Shown one piece after another: positions 7,574-16,579 of a stretch of DNA of 47,971 nucleotides. How positions within the stretch are numbered: position 1 is the first letter of the stretch; every line of letters begins with the position of its first letter. This DNA comes from Candidatus Solibacter usitatus. Its GTDB lineage: Bacteria > Acidobacteriota > Terriglobia > Bryobacterales > Bryobacteraceae. The notes below the pieces were generated by a model. The model was not told the origin of the DNA. It worked only from the letters and a program-made list of their open reading frames with translations, and did not search any database. The position numbers and the translations under genes are program-made. The stretch covers positions 1-47,971 of the forward strand of contig JACPNO010000005.1 of assembly GCA_016185465.1 (NCBI GenBank). Direction: 5' to 3'.

Positions 7574-8323
7574 ATGAGCATTCCTTTTCGATTGGACGGG
7601 CGGCGCGCGCTGGTGACCGGGGGCGCAAGCGGGATTGGCGCGGCAACGTGCCGTGCGCTGACTGCGGCGGGCGCGTCGGTGGTGATCGCCGACGTGGATC
7701 GCAACGCAGCCGAGAAGCTGGCGGGCGAGCTTGCGGGCGCAAAACCTTTGGAGCTGGATATTACCGTCGAGCGCGCCGTGCAGGATGCGTTCGCGGGATT
7801 GGACCGGCTGGATATTCTGGTGAACTGCGCCGGCATCGGCCTGGTGGGCACGGCGGAAGAAACCGAGCTCGCGGATTTCGACCGGCTATATCGCGTCAAC
7901 ATTGCCGGCATGTTTCTGGCGACCAAACACGCGCTGCCGCTTCTGGTCGCCTCCAAGGGTTCGATCGTCAACATTGGCTCGGTGGCCGGGTTGGTGGGCG
8001 TGAAGCGGCGGTTTGCATATTGCGCGACCAAAGGCGCGGTGGTGGCCATGACCCGGCAACTTTCGGTCGATTATCCCACGGTGATTCGGGTGAACTGCAT
8101 TTGTCCGGGCACCGTCGACACGCCCTTCGTCGAGGCCTACCTGGAAAAGTATCACAAGCATGAAAAAGAAAAGGTGCGAGGCGAGTTGAACCAGCGGCAG
8201 CCCATAGGCCGTTTGGGTAAGCCGGAGGAGATTGCCCACTTAGTCCTTTATTTATGTTCAACGGAGGCGGAATTCGTGACCGGATCGGTAATTGCGATCG
8301 ACGGCGGGTGGACGGCGGCGTAG
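7574..8323 (+). CDS. SDR family NAD(P)-dependent oxidoreductase
   Basis: A 249-residue classical short-chain dehydrogenase. It has the TGGASGIG cofactor motif near 16-23, NCAG (about 87-90), a catalytic serine in IGSVAG, the YCATK motif with catalytic Tyr and Lys, and a final GSVIAIDGGW typical of the tetrameric family. The acidic residue after strand 2 (ADVDRN) favours NAD over NADP. The VDTPF substrate loop resembles sugar-acid or hydroxybutyrate dehydrogenases, but the substrate cannot be assigned. The ATG at 7574 is chosen because the dehydrogenase fold begins right after it; TACAAT lies seven bases upstream with no ribosome site, again suggesting a leaderless message. Divergent from the glycosylase. 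Confidence 0.88.
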   Translation: MSIPFRLDGRRALVTGGASGIGAATCRALTAAGASVVIADVDRNAAEKLAGELAGAKPLELDITVERAVQDAFAGLDRLDILVNCAGIGLVGTAEETELADFDRLYRVNIAGMFLATKHALPLLVASKGSIVNIGSVAGLVGVKRRFAYCATKGAVVAMTRQLSVDYPTVIRVNCICPGTVDTPFVEAYLEKYHKHEKEKVRGELNQRQPIGRLGKPEEIAHLVLYLCSTEAEFVTGSVIAIDGGWTAA

Positions 8324-8459
8324 CCGGCAAAAATTGGGGTACGCCGGACAGCCACCTTAGTTCTTGACGCGACATGCTAGGATAAATTACGGATTGACTG
8401 GAGCCGGCCCTGTGCGCCACCATGGAGTGCCGGTCGTCCGCAGGAAAACTTGCGCCGCT

Positions 8460-9659
8460 ATGAATGGAAATTGCCGTTCCTCTATCGTGAAACGCATTCT
8501 GGCAATATCGATCGCTTGCGCCCTTTCCGTGGGCGCGCTCTCCGCGATTGAAACCACTAAAGCCACAAAAAAGAAAAAAGCCGCGCACGGCTCGGGCAAG
8601 ACTGCCGCGGTGAAAAAATCTCCGGCGCCTCGCGCGGGCGCCAGGCGATTGCGGCGGCCCAAGCCGACGTGGAGCCAGTGGTCGGAGCCGACGTATGCGG
8701 ATTCCACCATCGGCGATTCGGTGGACGGCGAAGACTTGCGGGTGCGGCGGGCGGCGGTAGAGGCGCTAGGCCCGTTCAACGGCTCGGTGGTCGTTGCCGA
8801 TCCGAGCAATGGCCGCATTCTCACTATCGTCAACCAGAAGCTGGCGCTGGGCAGCGGATTCACGCCTTGCTCGACTATCAAAGTTTCCGTGGCATTGGCG
8901 GCGCTGGAAGAAGGGCTCATCGATCGCGTCACGAAAGTGAAGCTGTATGGGCGGACGAAGATGAATCTTACCGACGCGCTCGCCCACTCCAACAATCCGT
9001 ACTTCGCCCGTTTGGGAGTGCAGCTCGGCTACGATCGCGTCAGCTACTACGCGCGCCTGTTCGGATACGGCGAGAAGGCCGGCCTGGACATTCCCGGCGA
9101 GCAGCCTGGCTACTTTCCGCCGGCGCCTCCCAAGAATGGCGGCATGGGAATGCTGACCAGCTTCGGCGAAGAGATTTCCCAGACGCCGCTGCAGCTTGCG
9201 GCTCTGATGACGGCCATCGCCAACGGCGGCAAGCTCTACTACCTGCAATATCCACGCACGCAGGACGACATCGAAAACTTCCAGCCGCGCATCAAGCGCC
9301 ACCTCGATTTGCAGCCCTTCATTCCGGAAGTGAGGCCGGGCATGCAAGGCGCGGTGGAATTTGGCACGGCGCGGCGCGCCAAGCAGGATGAATTGATTAT
9401 GGGCAAGACCGGGACGTGCAGCGAAGGCCGCACGCACCTGGGCTGGTTCGGATCGTTCAACGAGGTGGGCGACAACAAATTGGTGGTGGTGGTGCTGCTG
9501 ACGGGCGGCAAGCCATCCATCGGGCCGGTGGCGTCTGGCGTCGCGGGCGAAGTCTATCGCCGCTTGACGCAAGGCAACTACTTCCGGGCTTCGGCGCAAG
9601 CACCGGGCACGTCGCCCGAGAACTCGCTGGCGTCAACTCAACTCGCCGGCTCCCGCTAA
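8460..9659 (+). CDS. single-domain penicillin-binding transpeptidase
   Basis: A 399-residue exported protein carrying one transpeptidase (beta-lactamase-fold) domain. All three active-site motifs are present: S138-T-I-K141 (nucleophilic serine), S177-N-N179, and K316-T-G-T. Such enzymes cross-link peptidoglycan in the periplasm and are blocked by beta-lactams. There is no pedestal or dimerisation domain and no glycosyltransferase domain. Instead the N-terminus has a signal or anchor segment followed by a lysine/alanine-rich basic linker (about 30-62). This layout is shorter than usual class B proteins, and a relation to class D beta-lactamases is possible. The start at 8460 gives the signal peptide; a GTG nine codons on is an alternative. 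Confidence 0.82.
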   Translation: MNGNCRSSIVKRILAISIACALSVGALSAIETTKATKKKKAAHGSGKTAAVKKSPAPRAGARRLRRPKPTWSQWSEPTYADSTIGDSVDGEDLRVRRAAVEALGPFNGSVVVADPSNGRILTIVNQKLALGSGFTPCSTIKVSVALAALEEGLIDRVTKVKLYGRTKMNLTDALAHSNNPYFARLGVQLGYDRVSYYARLFGYGEKAGLDIPGEQPGYFPPAPPKNGGMGMLTSFGEEISQTPLQLAALMTAIANGGKLYYLQYPRTQDDIENFQPRIKRHLDLQPFIPEVRPGMQGAVEFGTARRAKQDELIMGKTGTCSEGRTHLGWFGSFNEVGDNKLVVVVLLTGGKPSIGPVASGVAGEVYRRLTQGNYFRASAQAPGTSPENSLASTQLAGSR

Positions 9660-10019
9660 GATCCGCTCTGAAACGCGTCGCTTGGAAATGGTTCTTGCCA
9701 ATCGTTCACCCGGCAGTATCGCGCTAGAGCGCAGCTAGACCATGCAACAAGCAACACGGAGTATGTTTATCAGCACAGCCCTGCGCTCGCTGGGAGAATA
9801 TCACGGGGCATAAACGGTCCGGCACTGGTATTGGATTTCCCCCCTTAAGAAACCAAGGTAACGCCCTGTATCAAACGCAATAGTGGGTACACGCTCATCT
9901 AGATCAGCCCTCGCGAAATAGGCTTCTTCCTGGGCATTTTGGTCTTTTGGTTTGGGTTGGGTTGGGTGGAAACGGGACGAGGGGACTTTTGGTATTGCCT
10001 GGTGTGTGCTTTAGCGGCA
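9660..10019. other. 360-bp intergenic region without a visible gene
   Basis: Between the transpeptidase stop and the end of obgE I see no convincing coding frame, tRNA fold or T-tract terminator. It includes a T/G-rich run (about 9938-9970) with repeated TTGGG units. It may be where transcripts from both sides end. Confidence 0.4.
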
Positions 10020-11036
10020 TTAAGTCGACGACTCTGATGCTCCCACCAAGATCCGCTCGGCCATGGCGTGGCGCAGGTCGGCCAGGCCTTTGCCGGTTAC
10101 GCTCGAAATTTCATAGAAATCCAGACCGCGCTCGCGGGCCAGGTTGCGGAGCGATTCGACGCGGGCCGGGTCCTGGGCAGCGTCCATTTTTGTGGCGACT
10201 ACGATCATCGGCTTGTGGGCCAGGTCTTCGCTGAAGCTGGCCAGTTCCGCCATCACGGTTTCGAAATCGTGGACTGGGTCGCGTCCGGTGGCATCGGACA
10301 CATCGACCAGGTGGGCCAGCAGGCGTGTGCGTTCGATGTGGCGCAGGAACTGAATGCCCAGGCCGTGCCCCAGATGGGCGCCTTCAATCAGGCCCGGGAT
10401 GTCGGCGATGACGAAGCTGCGCAGATCGTCCATCTGCACTACGCCCAGTTGCGGCTCAAGAGTGGTGAAGGGATAGTCGGCGATCTTCGGACGGGCTGCG
10501 GAGAGGCGGGAGATCAGCGTGGATTTGCCGGCATTGGGAAATCCCACCAGGCCGACGTCGGCGAGCAATTTCAATTCGAGCCGCAGGGTTCGCTGCTGGC
10601 CGGGAGAGCCGGGAGTGTGTTCGGTGGGCGCCTGGTGTGTGGCCGTGGCGAAGCGGGCGTTGCCTTTGCCGCCGCGGCCGCCGCGGGCTACCATGATGCG
10701 CTCGCCGGCGTGGGTGAAATCGTGAATCAGTTCGCCGGTTTCGTCGTCGTAGGCGATGGTTCCAACGGGCACTTCGAGCTCGATGGAGTGGCCTTCGGCG
10801 CCTTTGCAGTTGCTGCCTTCGCCGTGGCGGCCGCGCTGGGCGGTGTGCTCGGGATTGAAACGGAAATGGAGCAGCGTATTCTGATGGCCGGTAGCGGTCA
10901 TGTAGATATCGCCGCCACGGCCGCCATCGCCGCCGCTGGGTCCGCCCTTAGGGACGTACTTCTCGCGGCGAAAGGCCATGCAGCCATTGCCGCCATCGCC
11001 GGCTTTGAGGCGGATTTTTACTTCGTCGATGAACAC
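10020..11036 (-). CDS. obgE: GTPase Obg/CgtA
   Basis: A 338-residue Obg GTPase that binds the large ribosomal subunit and acts in late 50S assembly and stress control. The N-terminal glycine-rich Obg fold (about 1-158) shows many GG pairs ([16 protein letters not shown]). The GTPase domain follows, with G1 GFPNAGKST, the switch region [10 protein letters not shown]3 DIPGL and G4 ATKMD. The C-terminal OCT domain is absent, as in many Gram-negative forms. The GTG at 11036 gives the expected N-terminus (MFIDEVKI). It is the third gene after rplU and rpmA, the classic conserved order. Confidence 0.96.
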   Translation of the reverse strand: MFIDEVKIRLKAGDGGNGCMAFRREKYVPKGGPSGGDGGRGGDIYMTATGHQNTLLHFRFNPEHTAQRGRHGEGSNCKGAEGHSIELEVPVGTIAYDDETGELIHDFTHAGERIMVARGGRGGKGNARFATATHQAPTEHTPGSPGQQRTLRLELKLLADVGLVGFPNAGKSTLISRLSAARPKIADYPFTTLEPQLGVVQMDDLRSFVIADIPGLIEGAHLGHGLGIQFLRHIERTRLLAHLVDVSDATGRDPVHDFETVMAELASFSEDLAHKPMIVVATKMDAAQDPARVESLRNLARERGLDFYEISSVTGKGLADLRHAMAERILVGASESST

Positions 11037-11103
11037 AAGATATGCCGAAAATACTAAAAGGCCGCGCCCAGGGAAGCCGGGCGGGTCTCAGATTGCGGGC
11101 GGG

Positions 11104-11358
11104 CTAGGCTACTTTGATGCTGACGAACTTGCCCATGCGGCCGCGATCGCGGAACTCGACCACGCCGGTGACTTTAGCGAACAGGGTGTCGTCCTTGCCC
11201 CAACCGACGTTCTCGCCGGGCTTCAGACGGGTACCGCGCTGGCGGATGATGATCGATCCGCCGGGGACCAATTGGCCGCCGAACACTTTAACGCCCAGGC
11301 GCTGCGCATTAGAATCGCGCCCGTTTTTCGAACTGCCTAAACCTTTTTTATGAGCCAT
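11104..11358 (-). CDS. rpmA: 50S ribosomal protein bL27
   Basis: An 84-residue ribosomal protein L27, located near the peptidyl-transferase centre of the large subunit. The N-terminus [16 protein letters not shown] is the canonical one without a leader peptide, so no protease trimming is expected as in Firmicutes. [11 protein letters not shown] and [11 protein letters not shown] are conserved. The ATG is preceded by AGGAA seven bases upstream. It starts nine bases after rplU. Confidence 0.97.
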   Translation of the reverse strand: MAHKKGLGSSKNGRDSNAQRLGVKVFGGQLVPGGSIIIRQRGTRLKPGENVGWGKDDTLFAKVTGVVEFRDRGRMGKFVSIKVA

Positions 11359-11367
11359 GACAAATTC

Positions 11368-11679
11368 CTAAGCTACAATCTCGCCGACTTTGACTTCCGT
11401 GTAGTCCTGCCGATGCCCTTTGGTGCGCTTGTACTGCTTTTTGCGCTTGAACTTGAACACAATGATTTTCTCGCCGCGTCCGGCCGCTGTGATGGTGGCG
11501 CGGACTCTGGCGCTGCCGGCTTCGGCGCCGGCCAGTACCGGGCTGTCGTCCGGGAACACAGCTAGCACGCGGGAAAACTCAATATCGGAGCCGACGTCGC
11601 CGGCCAGTTTGGGAATGCGCAGCACGTCGCCAGGTTCGACACAGAACTGTTTTCCGCCGGTCTCAATAATGGCATGCAT
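11368..11679 (-). CDS. rplU: 50S ribosomal protein bL21
   Basis: A 103-residue ribosomal protein L21, which binds 23S rRNA next to bL20. The N-terminus ([12 protein letters not shown]) and the C-terminal [14 protein letters not shown] segment are family hallmarks. It is the first gene of rplU-rpmA-obgE. An AGAGG ribosome site lies eight bases before the ATG, and a good promoter lies about 66 bp upstream. Confidence 0.97.
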   Translation of the reverse strand: MHAIIETGGKQFCVEPGDVLRIPKLAGDVGSDIEFSRVLAVFPDDSPVLAGAEAGSARVRATITAAGRGEKIIVFKFKRKKQYKRTKGHRQDYTEVKVGEIVA

Positions 11680-11744
11680 TGGAGAAGCCTCTTCTGGAAC
11701 CCAGACGCACCTGTCAAGGTGGGGGGCCTTTGGTGTAAACGACC

Positions 11745-11774
11745 ATTCTAGTACAGAGGGGGCACGGCTGACAA
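11745..11774 (-). promoter_or_regulatory. sigma-70-like promoter of rplU-rpmA-obgE
   Basis: On the minus strand TTGTCA (11774-11769) and TAGAAT (11750-11745) are separated by 18 bp, each one base away from consensus. Transcription would begin near 11738, leaving a leader of about 60 bases before rplU. I could not identify a defined ribosomal-protein leader structure in it. Confidence 0.7.
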
Positions 11775-11812
11775 ATGGGCCGCTAGTGCGCCCACCGGGT
11801 TTTTGTTTTTGC

Positions 11813-11843
11813 TTGAACCATAAGGCGCAATCGCCCGTAAACT
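11813..11843 (+). promoter_or_regulatory. promoter of the TolC gene pair
   Basis: TTGAAC (11813-11818) and TAAACT (11838-11843) with a 19-bp spacer lie just before the ATG at 11850. Only six bases separate the -10 from the start codon and there is no ribosome site, so the message would be leaderless. The long spacer makes the -35 uncertain. Confidence 0.45.
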
Positions 11844-11849
11844 AGACAA

Positions 11850-13715
11850 ATGAGGTTTTCATACTACTGGTGTGCGTGGGTGCTGCTGGCCGGTTGCGCC
11901 ACCGCCGAAACAGGCGTGAGAATCGATCCGGCGACGGGCGGCTGGGGCTGGTTGACGCGTCCATATCAGGCCCGATCGGTGCCGCCGATCAGCCTGAACA
12001 ATTCATCGCGCCTGGAATCGCTGGTGCGGGCGGGCGGGCTTTACTTGACGGCTCAGGACGCGGTGGCGCTCGCCATCGAGAACAATATTGACGTGGAAGT
12101 GCAGCGCTACGGGCCATTGCTGGCGCGCGAGGTGCTGAGGCGCGCACAGAGCGGCGGCGCGCTGCGTAGCGTGGGCCTGGGAGTTGCGCCGGGTCCGCAG
12201 AGCGTCAGCTTGCAGGGAGTGAGCGTAAGCGGGAGCGGCGCCAACGCCGGCGCGGCTGGAGGCGGGGTGAGCTCGGGCGGCGGCATCGTCACGCAACTTG
12301 GGCCGGCGATTCCTACGCTCGACCCCACGGTGATTTTCTTCGCCAACTTTTCGCACTCGACAATTCCCCAAAGCAACACCGTGCTGACCGGAACCACGGC
12401 GCTGGTGCAGGACACGCGCACGTATCAGGCGCAATATTCGCAAAACTGGCAATTCGGCTTGAACGCGCAGGTGACGTACGGCAGCCAATACACCAAGGTC
12501 AACAGCCAGTTTTTCACTCTGAATCCGTTCACATCGGGCAACCTGGATTTGCTGGTGACGCAAAATCTACTGCAGGGATTTGGCTCGGCGGTGAACGGCC
12601 GCAACATTCGCGTCCAGAAGAACAACCTGAAAGTGACCGACCTGCAGTTCAAGCAGCAGGTGATCACCACGGTCTCGGCGGTACTCAACCTGTATTGGGA
12701 CCTGGTGAGCTTTCATGAAGACCTGCGCGCGCGCAAACAGGAATTGGAGACGGCGCAGCAATTGTTTGAGGACAACAAGAAAAAGGTGGCCAACGGCGCG
12801 CTGGCGGAAATCGAAATTACGCGCGCCGAGGCGCAGCTTTATACAGCGAAGCAGGATCTGTTGATTTCCGAGACCAACCTGCTGCAGCAGGAAACGGTTT
12901 TGAAAAACGCCTTGAGCCGCAACGGCGTGGCCAGCCCGACTTTGATGGCCGTGCGGGTCATGCCGCTCGACAAGATCACGATTCCAGATAAAGACGACAC
13001 GCGGCCCGTGGAAGACCTGGTGGCCGAAGCGCTGGCCAAGCGGGTGGAAATTGCGCAGAGCCGCACCAACATCGAGAGCAATCAGTTGAACCTGGTCGGC
13101 ATCAAGAATTCTTTGAAGCCGACGCTGCAGGCCTTTGCGGAGCTGACCAACAACGGGCTCTCGGGTGCGCTGACGGCTCTGGGGGCCGCACAGGGAGGAT
13201 CCGGGCTGGCAGGCGGGTACGGCGAGTTGCTGGCGCAAATTGCCCGGCGAAATTATCCCAACTATTCGGCGGGCATCTCGCTGAACATTCCGCTGCGCAA
13301 TCGCGCGGCGCAGTCGGATTACGTCACCAGCCTGATCGAAATCCGGCAAAACGAACTGAACCTGCAAAAGAGCATCAATCAGGTGCGCATGGACGTGCAC
13401 AACGCGGTGATCGGATTGCAGCAGGCGCGCGCTCGTTACGAGGCGGCCGCCAAGGCGCGGACTTTGCAGAAACAGACGATTGATGCAGACCGCCGCAAGT
13501 ATGAGCTGGGCGCGATCACCGCGTATCAAGTGGTGCAGGACCAACGCGACTTGGCGAATACGGAGAGCGCGGAAGTGCAAGCCATGGCCAATTTCACTCA
13601 TGCACGGGTGGCACTTGACCAGGCATTGGGAGTGACGCTGGATGTGAATAATATTTCGTTGGATGAGGCGCTGGCGGGGCAAGTGGGCGTCAAGGCCGGA
13701 AAGGAGCGGCCATGA
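11850..13715 (+). CDS. TolC family outer-membrane efflux lipoprotein
   Basis: A 621-residue outer-membrane efflux protein. The signal sequence ends in a perfect lipobox (L-A-G-C, Cys16), so it should be a lipoprotein. Two repeats of long alpha-helical coiled segments are visible: about 235-330 with LKVTDLQFKQQV and EIEITRAEAQL, and about 490-600 with ALDQALG. These form the periplasmic tunnel of TolC trimers. A glycine/serine-rich low-complexity insert (about 105-150) is unusual. The gene overlaps the next TolC gene by 4 bp (ATGA), and the two proteins share clear blocks such as LYLTAQDA and ENNID, so they arose by tandem duplication. No inner-membrane pump or adaptor gene is next to them. 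Confidence 0.87.
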   Translation: MRFSYYWCAWVLLAGCATAETGVRIDPATGGWGWLTRPYQARSVPPISLNNSSRLESLVRAGGLYLTAQDAVALAIENNIDVEVQRYGPLLAREVLRRAQSGGALRSVGLGVAPGPQSVSLQGVSVSGSGANAGAAGGGVSSGGGIVTQLGPAIPTLDPTVIFFANFSHSTIPQSNTVLTGTTALVQDTRTYQAQYSQNWQFGLNAQVTYGSQYTKVNSQFFTLNPFTSGNLDLLVTQNLLQGFGSAVNGRNIRVQKNNLKVTDLQFKQQVITTVSAVLNLYWDLVSFHEDLRARKQELETAQQLFEDNKKKVANGALAEIEITRAEAQLYTAKQDLLISETNLLQQETVLKNALSRNGVASPTLMAVRVMPLDKITIPDKDDTRPVEDLVAEALAKRVEIAQSRTNIESNQLNLVGIKNSLKPTLQAFAELTNNGLSGALTALGAAQGGSGLAGGYGELLAQIARRNYPNYSAGISLNIPLRNRAAQSDYVTSLIEIRQNELNLQKSINQVRMDVHNAVIGLQQARARYEAAAKARTLQKQTIDADRRKYELGAITAYQVVQDQRDLANTESAEVQAMANFTHARVALDQALGVTLDVNNISLDEALAGQVGVKAGKERP

Positions 13716-15616
13716 TCCATTTCCGTAAAGCTGTTGCGTTGGGATTGTGCTTTGCGTGCCTGGCTTCATCGGTGTGGGCGCAGCAGCTTTCCATCGAACC
13801 AGTCCGGCCTTCAGTGCCGGTATTGTGGCGGCCTTATTCAACGGCGCACGTGCCGGCCATCCGTTTGGCGAATTCCGGCCGGCTGGGCGATCTGGTGCGC
13901 GCGGGCCGTCTCTATTTGACCGCGCAGGACGCGATTGCGATCGCGCTCGAAAACAATATCGATCTCGAAGTGGCGCGTTATGGCCCGTTCGCGTCGATGT
14001 GGCGGGTAACGCGCGCCGAAGCGGGCGGAGCCTTGCCTGGCGTGCCCAGCGGCGCATCGCAGGCGGGATCGGTGGCAAGCGGGCAAGGCGTGCTGGGAAG
14101 CCAGGCCGCGGCCGGCGTCAGCGGCGGAGGCGGCAGGATCACTGCGGGTGGCGGCAACGCAACCATCTCCCAGGTTGGACCGGTTACGCAGAATCTGGAT
14201 CCGGCGATTCAGGAAACCACTACGTTCAGCCACGCGACAACTCCGCAACCGAATACGGTGCAGAGTCTCACTTCCGCGCTGGTCTCCAATTCGCGCGCTT
14301 CCACTGCGTCCTACCAGCAAGGCTTCCTGACTGGCGGCGGCGTTTCGGTCACCTATAGCGGGCGCTATTTGAGCGAGAATTCGCCAACCAACCTTTTGAA
14401 CCCCTCGGTGGCGCCTAACCTTTCGGTGGCGTTCCAGCACAATCTGCTGCGCGGCTTTGGCATCGCCATGAACGCCCGCAACATTACTGTGGCCAAAATC
14501 AATCTGAAGACGTCGGATCTCAATTTCCAAACGCAGGTGACCGCGACGGTGGTGGCGGTTCTGAATGCGTACTACGCTCTGGTAGACGATTTTGAAGACG
14601 TCAAGGCCAAGCAAATCGCTCTGGACGTTGCGCAGGCGTTTTTCACCGACAACAAGAGGCGGGTGGAGCTGGGCTCGCTGGCGGAAGCGGATTTGACGAC
14701 ATCGGAATCTCAGCTCGCCACCAGCCAGCAGAACCTGGTGATTGCGCAAACCACCTTGCAGCAGCAGGAAATCAGCCTGAAAAATCTGCTGAGCCGGACC
14801 GGCGTCGCGGACCCGCTGCTGGCGAAAGTGCAAATCGTGCCAGTGGACCGGATTGTGATTCCGGACAAGGACGATATCCCTGCCCTGCCCGATCTGATTC
14901 AGAAAGCCATCGCCAACCGAACCGACCTGGCCGCGGAAAAAGCGAATCTGAGCACCGCTGAAATTTCGCTGCTGGGAACCAAGAACGGCGTGCTGCCCTC
15001 GCTGCAAGTGTTCGGAGCCCAGAGTCAACGGGGTCTGGCGGGAACTCCGCGGCAGGTGGTGTCCGGGGGAGGTATCGTGACTCCGGACCCTTACTTCGAC
15101 GGCGGAACGGGCACGGCGCTGGGGCAGATTTTCCGGCGCAATTTTCCGACCGAACGCATTGGCGCATTCTATCTGGCGCAAATCGGCAACCGGCAGGCGC
15201 AGGCAGACAACGGAATCGACTTGCTGCAGCTTCGCCAAACGCAGCTCAGCAACCAGAAGAGTCTCAACCAGGTGGGCGTGGACGTTTTGAATTCCGTGAT
15301 TGCGCTGCAGCAGGCCAGAGTGCGCTATGAGGCGGCGGTGCAAAATCGAACGCTGGCGCAACAACTGGCGGAGGCCGAGCAAAAGAAGTTCACGCTGGGA
15401 GCATCCACTCCGTACAACGTGATTCAACAGCAGCGGGATTTGACAGCGGCGGAGTCGGCCGTGATAGCAGCGCTGACGGCGTACGGCAGCGCGCGCATCA
15501 CGCTCGACCGCACGCTGGGCACGACGCTAGAGGCCAACCATATCTCGATTGTGGAAGCGCGTGAGGGCAAGGTGGCGCGAGCGTCATCGCTGCCGGCCGT
15601 TCTGCCGGAGCCGTAG
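13712..15616 (+). CDS. TolC family outer-membrane efflux protein, tandem paralogue
   Basis: A 634-residue paralogue of the upstream protein with the same domain order. It has a Sec signal peptide cleaved near VWA-QQ (about residue 23) with no lipobox, a Gly/Ser-rich insert (about 110-155), then two helical-hairpin repeats (LKTSDLNFQTQV, EADLTTSESQL and later LDRTLG). Unlike its neighbour it should be an unlipidated barrel/tunnel protein. The ATG overlaps the preceding stop, so translation is coupled and the two subunits might form a mixed trimer. The DinB-like gene begins four bases after its stop. Confidence 0.87.
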   Translation: MIHFRKAVALGLCFACLASSVWAQQLSIEPVRPSVPVLWRPYSTAHVPAIRLANSGRLGDLVRAGRLYLTAQDAIAIALENNIDLEVARYGPFASMWRVTRAEAGGALPGVPSGASQAGSVASGQGVLGSQAAAGVSGGGGRITAGGGNATISQVGPVTQNLDPAIQETTTFSHATTPQPNTVQSLTSALVSNSRASTASYQQGFLTGGGVSVTYSGRYLSENSPTNLLNPSVAPNLSVAFQHNLLRGFGIAMNARNITVAKINLKTSDLNFQTQVTATVVAVLNAYYALVDDFEDVKAKQIALDVAQAFFTDNKRRVELGSLAEADLTTSESQLATSQQNLVIAQTTLQQQEISLKNLLSRTGVADPLLAKVQIVPVDRIVIPDKDDIPALPDLIQKAIANRTDLAAEKANLSTAEISLLGTKNGVLPSLQVFGAQSQRGLAGTPRQVVSGGGIVTPDPYFDGGTGTALGQIFRRNFPTERIGAFYLAQIGNRQAQADNGIDLLQLRQTQLSNQKSLNQVGVDVLNSVIALQQARVRYEAAVQNRTLAQQLAEAEQKKFTLGASTPYNVIQQQRDLTAAESAVIAALTAYGSARITLDRTLGTTLEANHISIVEAREGKVARASSLPAVLPEP

Positions 15617-15619
15617 AAT

Positions 15620-16180
15620 ATGCCGCGTATTTTCGCAGTTGTTTTGTTCGTGATGGCGCCGCTGCTTGGCCAGTCAACATCGGTTCGCCAGGAAATCCTG
15701 ACCGTCTTCGACGGAGCTGCAAAGCGGGCGCTCGCACTCGCCGAAGCCATGCCGCAGGATAAATTCGCATGGCGGCCCATGGAAGGCGTACGGTCGTATG
15801 GCGAAGTGTGCATGCACATGGCGGGAAGCAATTTTCTGTTTCTCTCATATGCCGGGCTGAAGCCGCCGGCGGGACCGGCGCAGGAGCTGGCTGCCGCTTA
15901 TATGAAGCGCGGCTTCGAATTGCCGGAGCTGTTTGCGGTCGAGGGCGCGGTCAAGGAGAAGGCCAGGATTGTTGCCGCAATGAAGCAATCTTTCGACCAG
16001 GCACGCGAGTTCATCCTGAAAATGCCGGACGCAGATTTTGACAAACCGGTGCAATTCTTTGACCGCAAGACAACCCTGCGCGGCATTTTGATTTCCATGG
16101 GCGGTCACTTGAGTGAGCATCTTGGCCAGGCGATCGCGTATGCACGTGTCAATCACGTGGTTCCGCCCTGGTCGCGTTGA
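15620..16180 (+). CDS. secreted DinB-like protein
   Basis: A 186-residue DinB-family four-helix-bundle protein. A hydrophobic signal peptide (about 1-17, ending LLGQ) places it in the periplasm, unlike the cytoplasmic prototypes. Histidines that may form the metal site are in VCMHMAGSN (about 55) and GHLSEHLGQ near the end. Members of this superfamily include metal-dependent thiol transferases and many proteins of unknown role. It starts four bases after the second TolC gene, so it is likely the third gene of that operon. Confidence 0.8.
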   Translation: MPRIFAVVLFVMAPLLGQSTSVRQEILTVFDGAAKRALALAEAMPQDKFAWRPMEGVRSYGEVCMHMAGSNFLFLSYAGLKPPAGPAQELAAAYMKRGFELPELFAVEGAVKEKARIVAAMKQSFDQAREFILKMPDADFDKPVQFFDRKTTLRGILISMGGHLSEHLGQAIAYARVNHVVPPWSR

Positions 16181-16193
16181 ACTGAGTTGTGGC

Positions 16194-16574
16194 TTACGTC
16201 CGCCGGCGGCGCTCGGCGCGGCGCACTCGTGCTTCATCCATGCCAAAGTAGTGCGCCACTTCGTGCCACACCGTCTCGGCAACCATTTTTTCCAGATGCT
16301 CCGGACTGCGCGCCAGCCGTTCGTGCGGACCCTGGAAGATGAGAATCTGGTCGGGCATGACGAAGCCGTCGGAAACACTGCGCGCAGTAAGCGGGCGGCC
16401 GCGGTAGAGCCCCAGCAGAGTCGCGCCCGGACTTACGCGTGCCGCCCGCAGCTCTCGCGTCGACGGTTCCTGTTCCACGATCACGGCGATATTGGACAGC
16501 TTGCGGCGGAAGCGCATTGGAATCCGCGCGCAGGCTCGCTCCACCAGACGATCGAATTCGTGAGCGCTCATCAC
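16194..16574 (-). CDS. minimal metallopeptidase (zincin) family protein
   Basis: A 126-residue protein of the small zinc metallopeptidase-like family (PF06262 type). The zincin motif HEVAH is near the C-terminus (about 104-108) and is followed by GMDE, the expected third-ligand region. These are the shortest proteins with an HExxH fold; protease activity is not established for most of them. It begins with a GTG at 16574 or the next codon, ATG at 16571. TAAAAT, which overlaps the stop of the upstream aldolase gene, lies seven bases before the GTG. It may be transcribed with the aldolase or from its own start. Confidence 0.8.
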   Translation of the reverse strand: MMSAHEFDRLVERACARIPMRFRRKLSNIAVIVEQEPSTRELRAARVSPGATLLGLYRGRPLTARSVSDGFVMPDQILIFQGPHERLARSPEHLEKMVAETVWHEVAHYFGMDEARVRRAERRRRT

Positions 16575-16579
16575 TACTG

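Noticed and set aside
9660-10019. tRNA or small RNA gene in the gap after the transpeptidase
   Set aside because: No cloverleaf arms, T-loop consensus or promoter/terminator pair could be found.
11680-11744. Autoregulatory ribosomal-protein leader before rplU
   Set aside because: Only short weak pairings were found; no defined structure could be supported.
12567-14078. Long minus-strand frame (503 codons) across the TolC pair
   Set aside because: Translation is rich in Arg, Gln and His without fold-like patterning and spans two real genes on the other strand.
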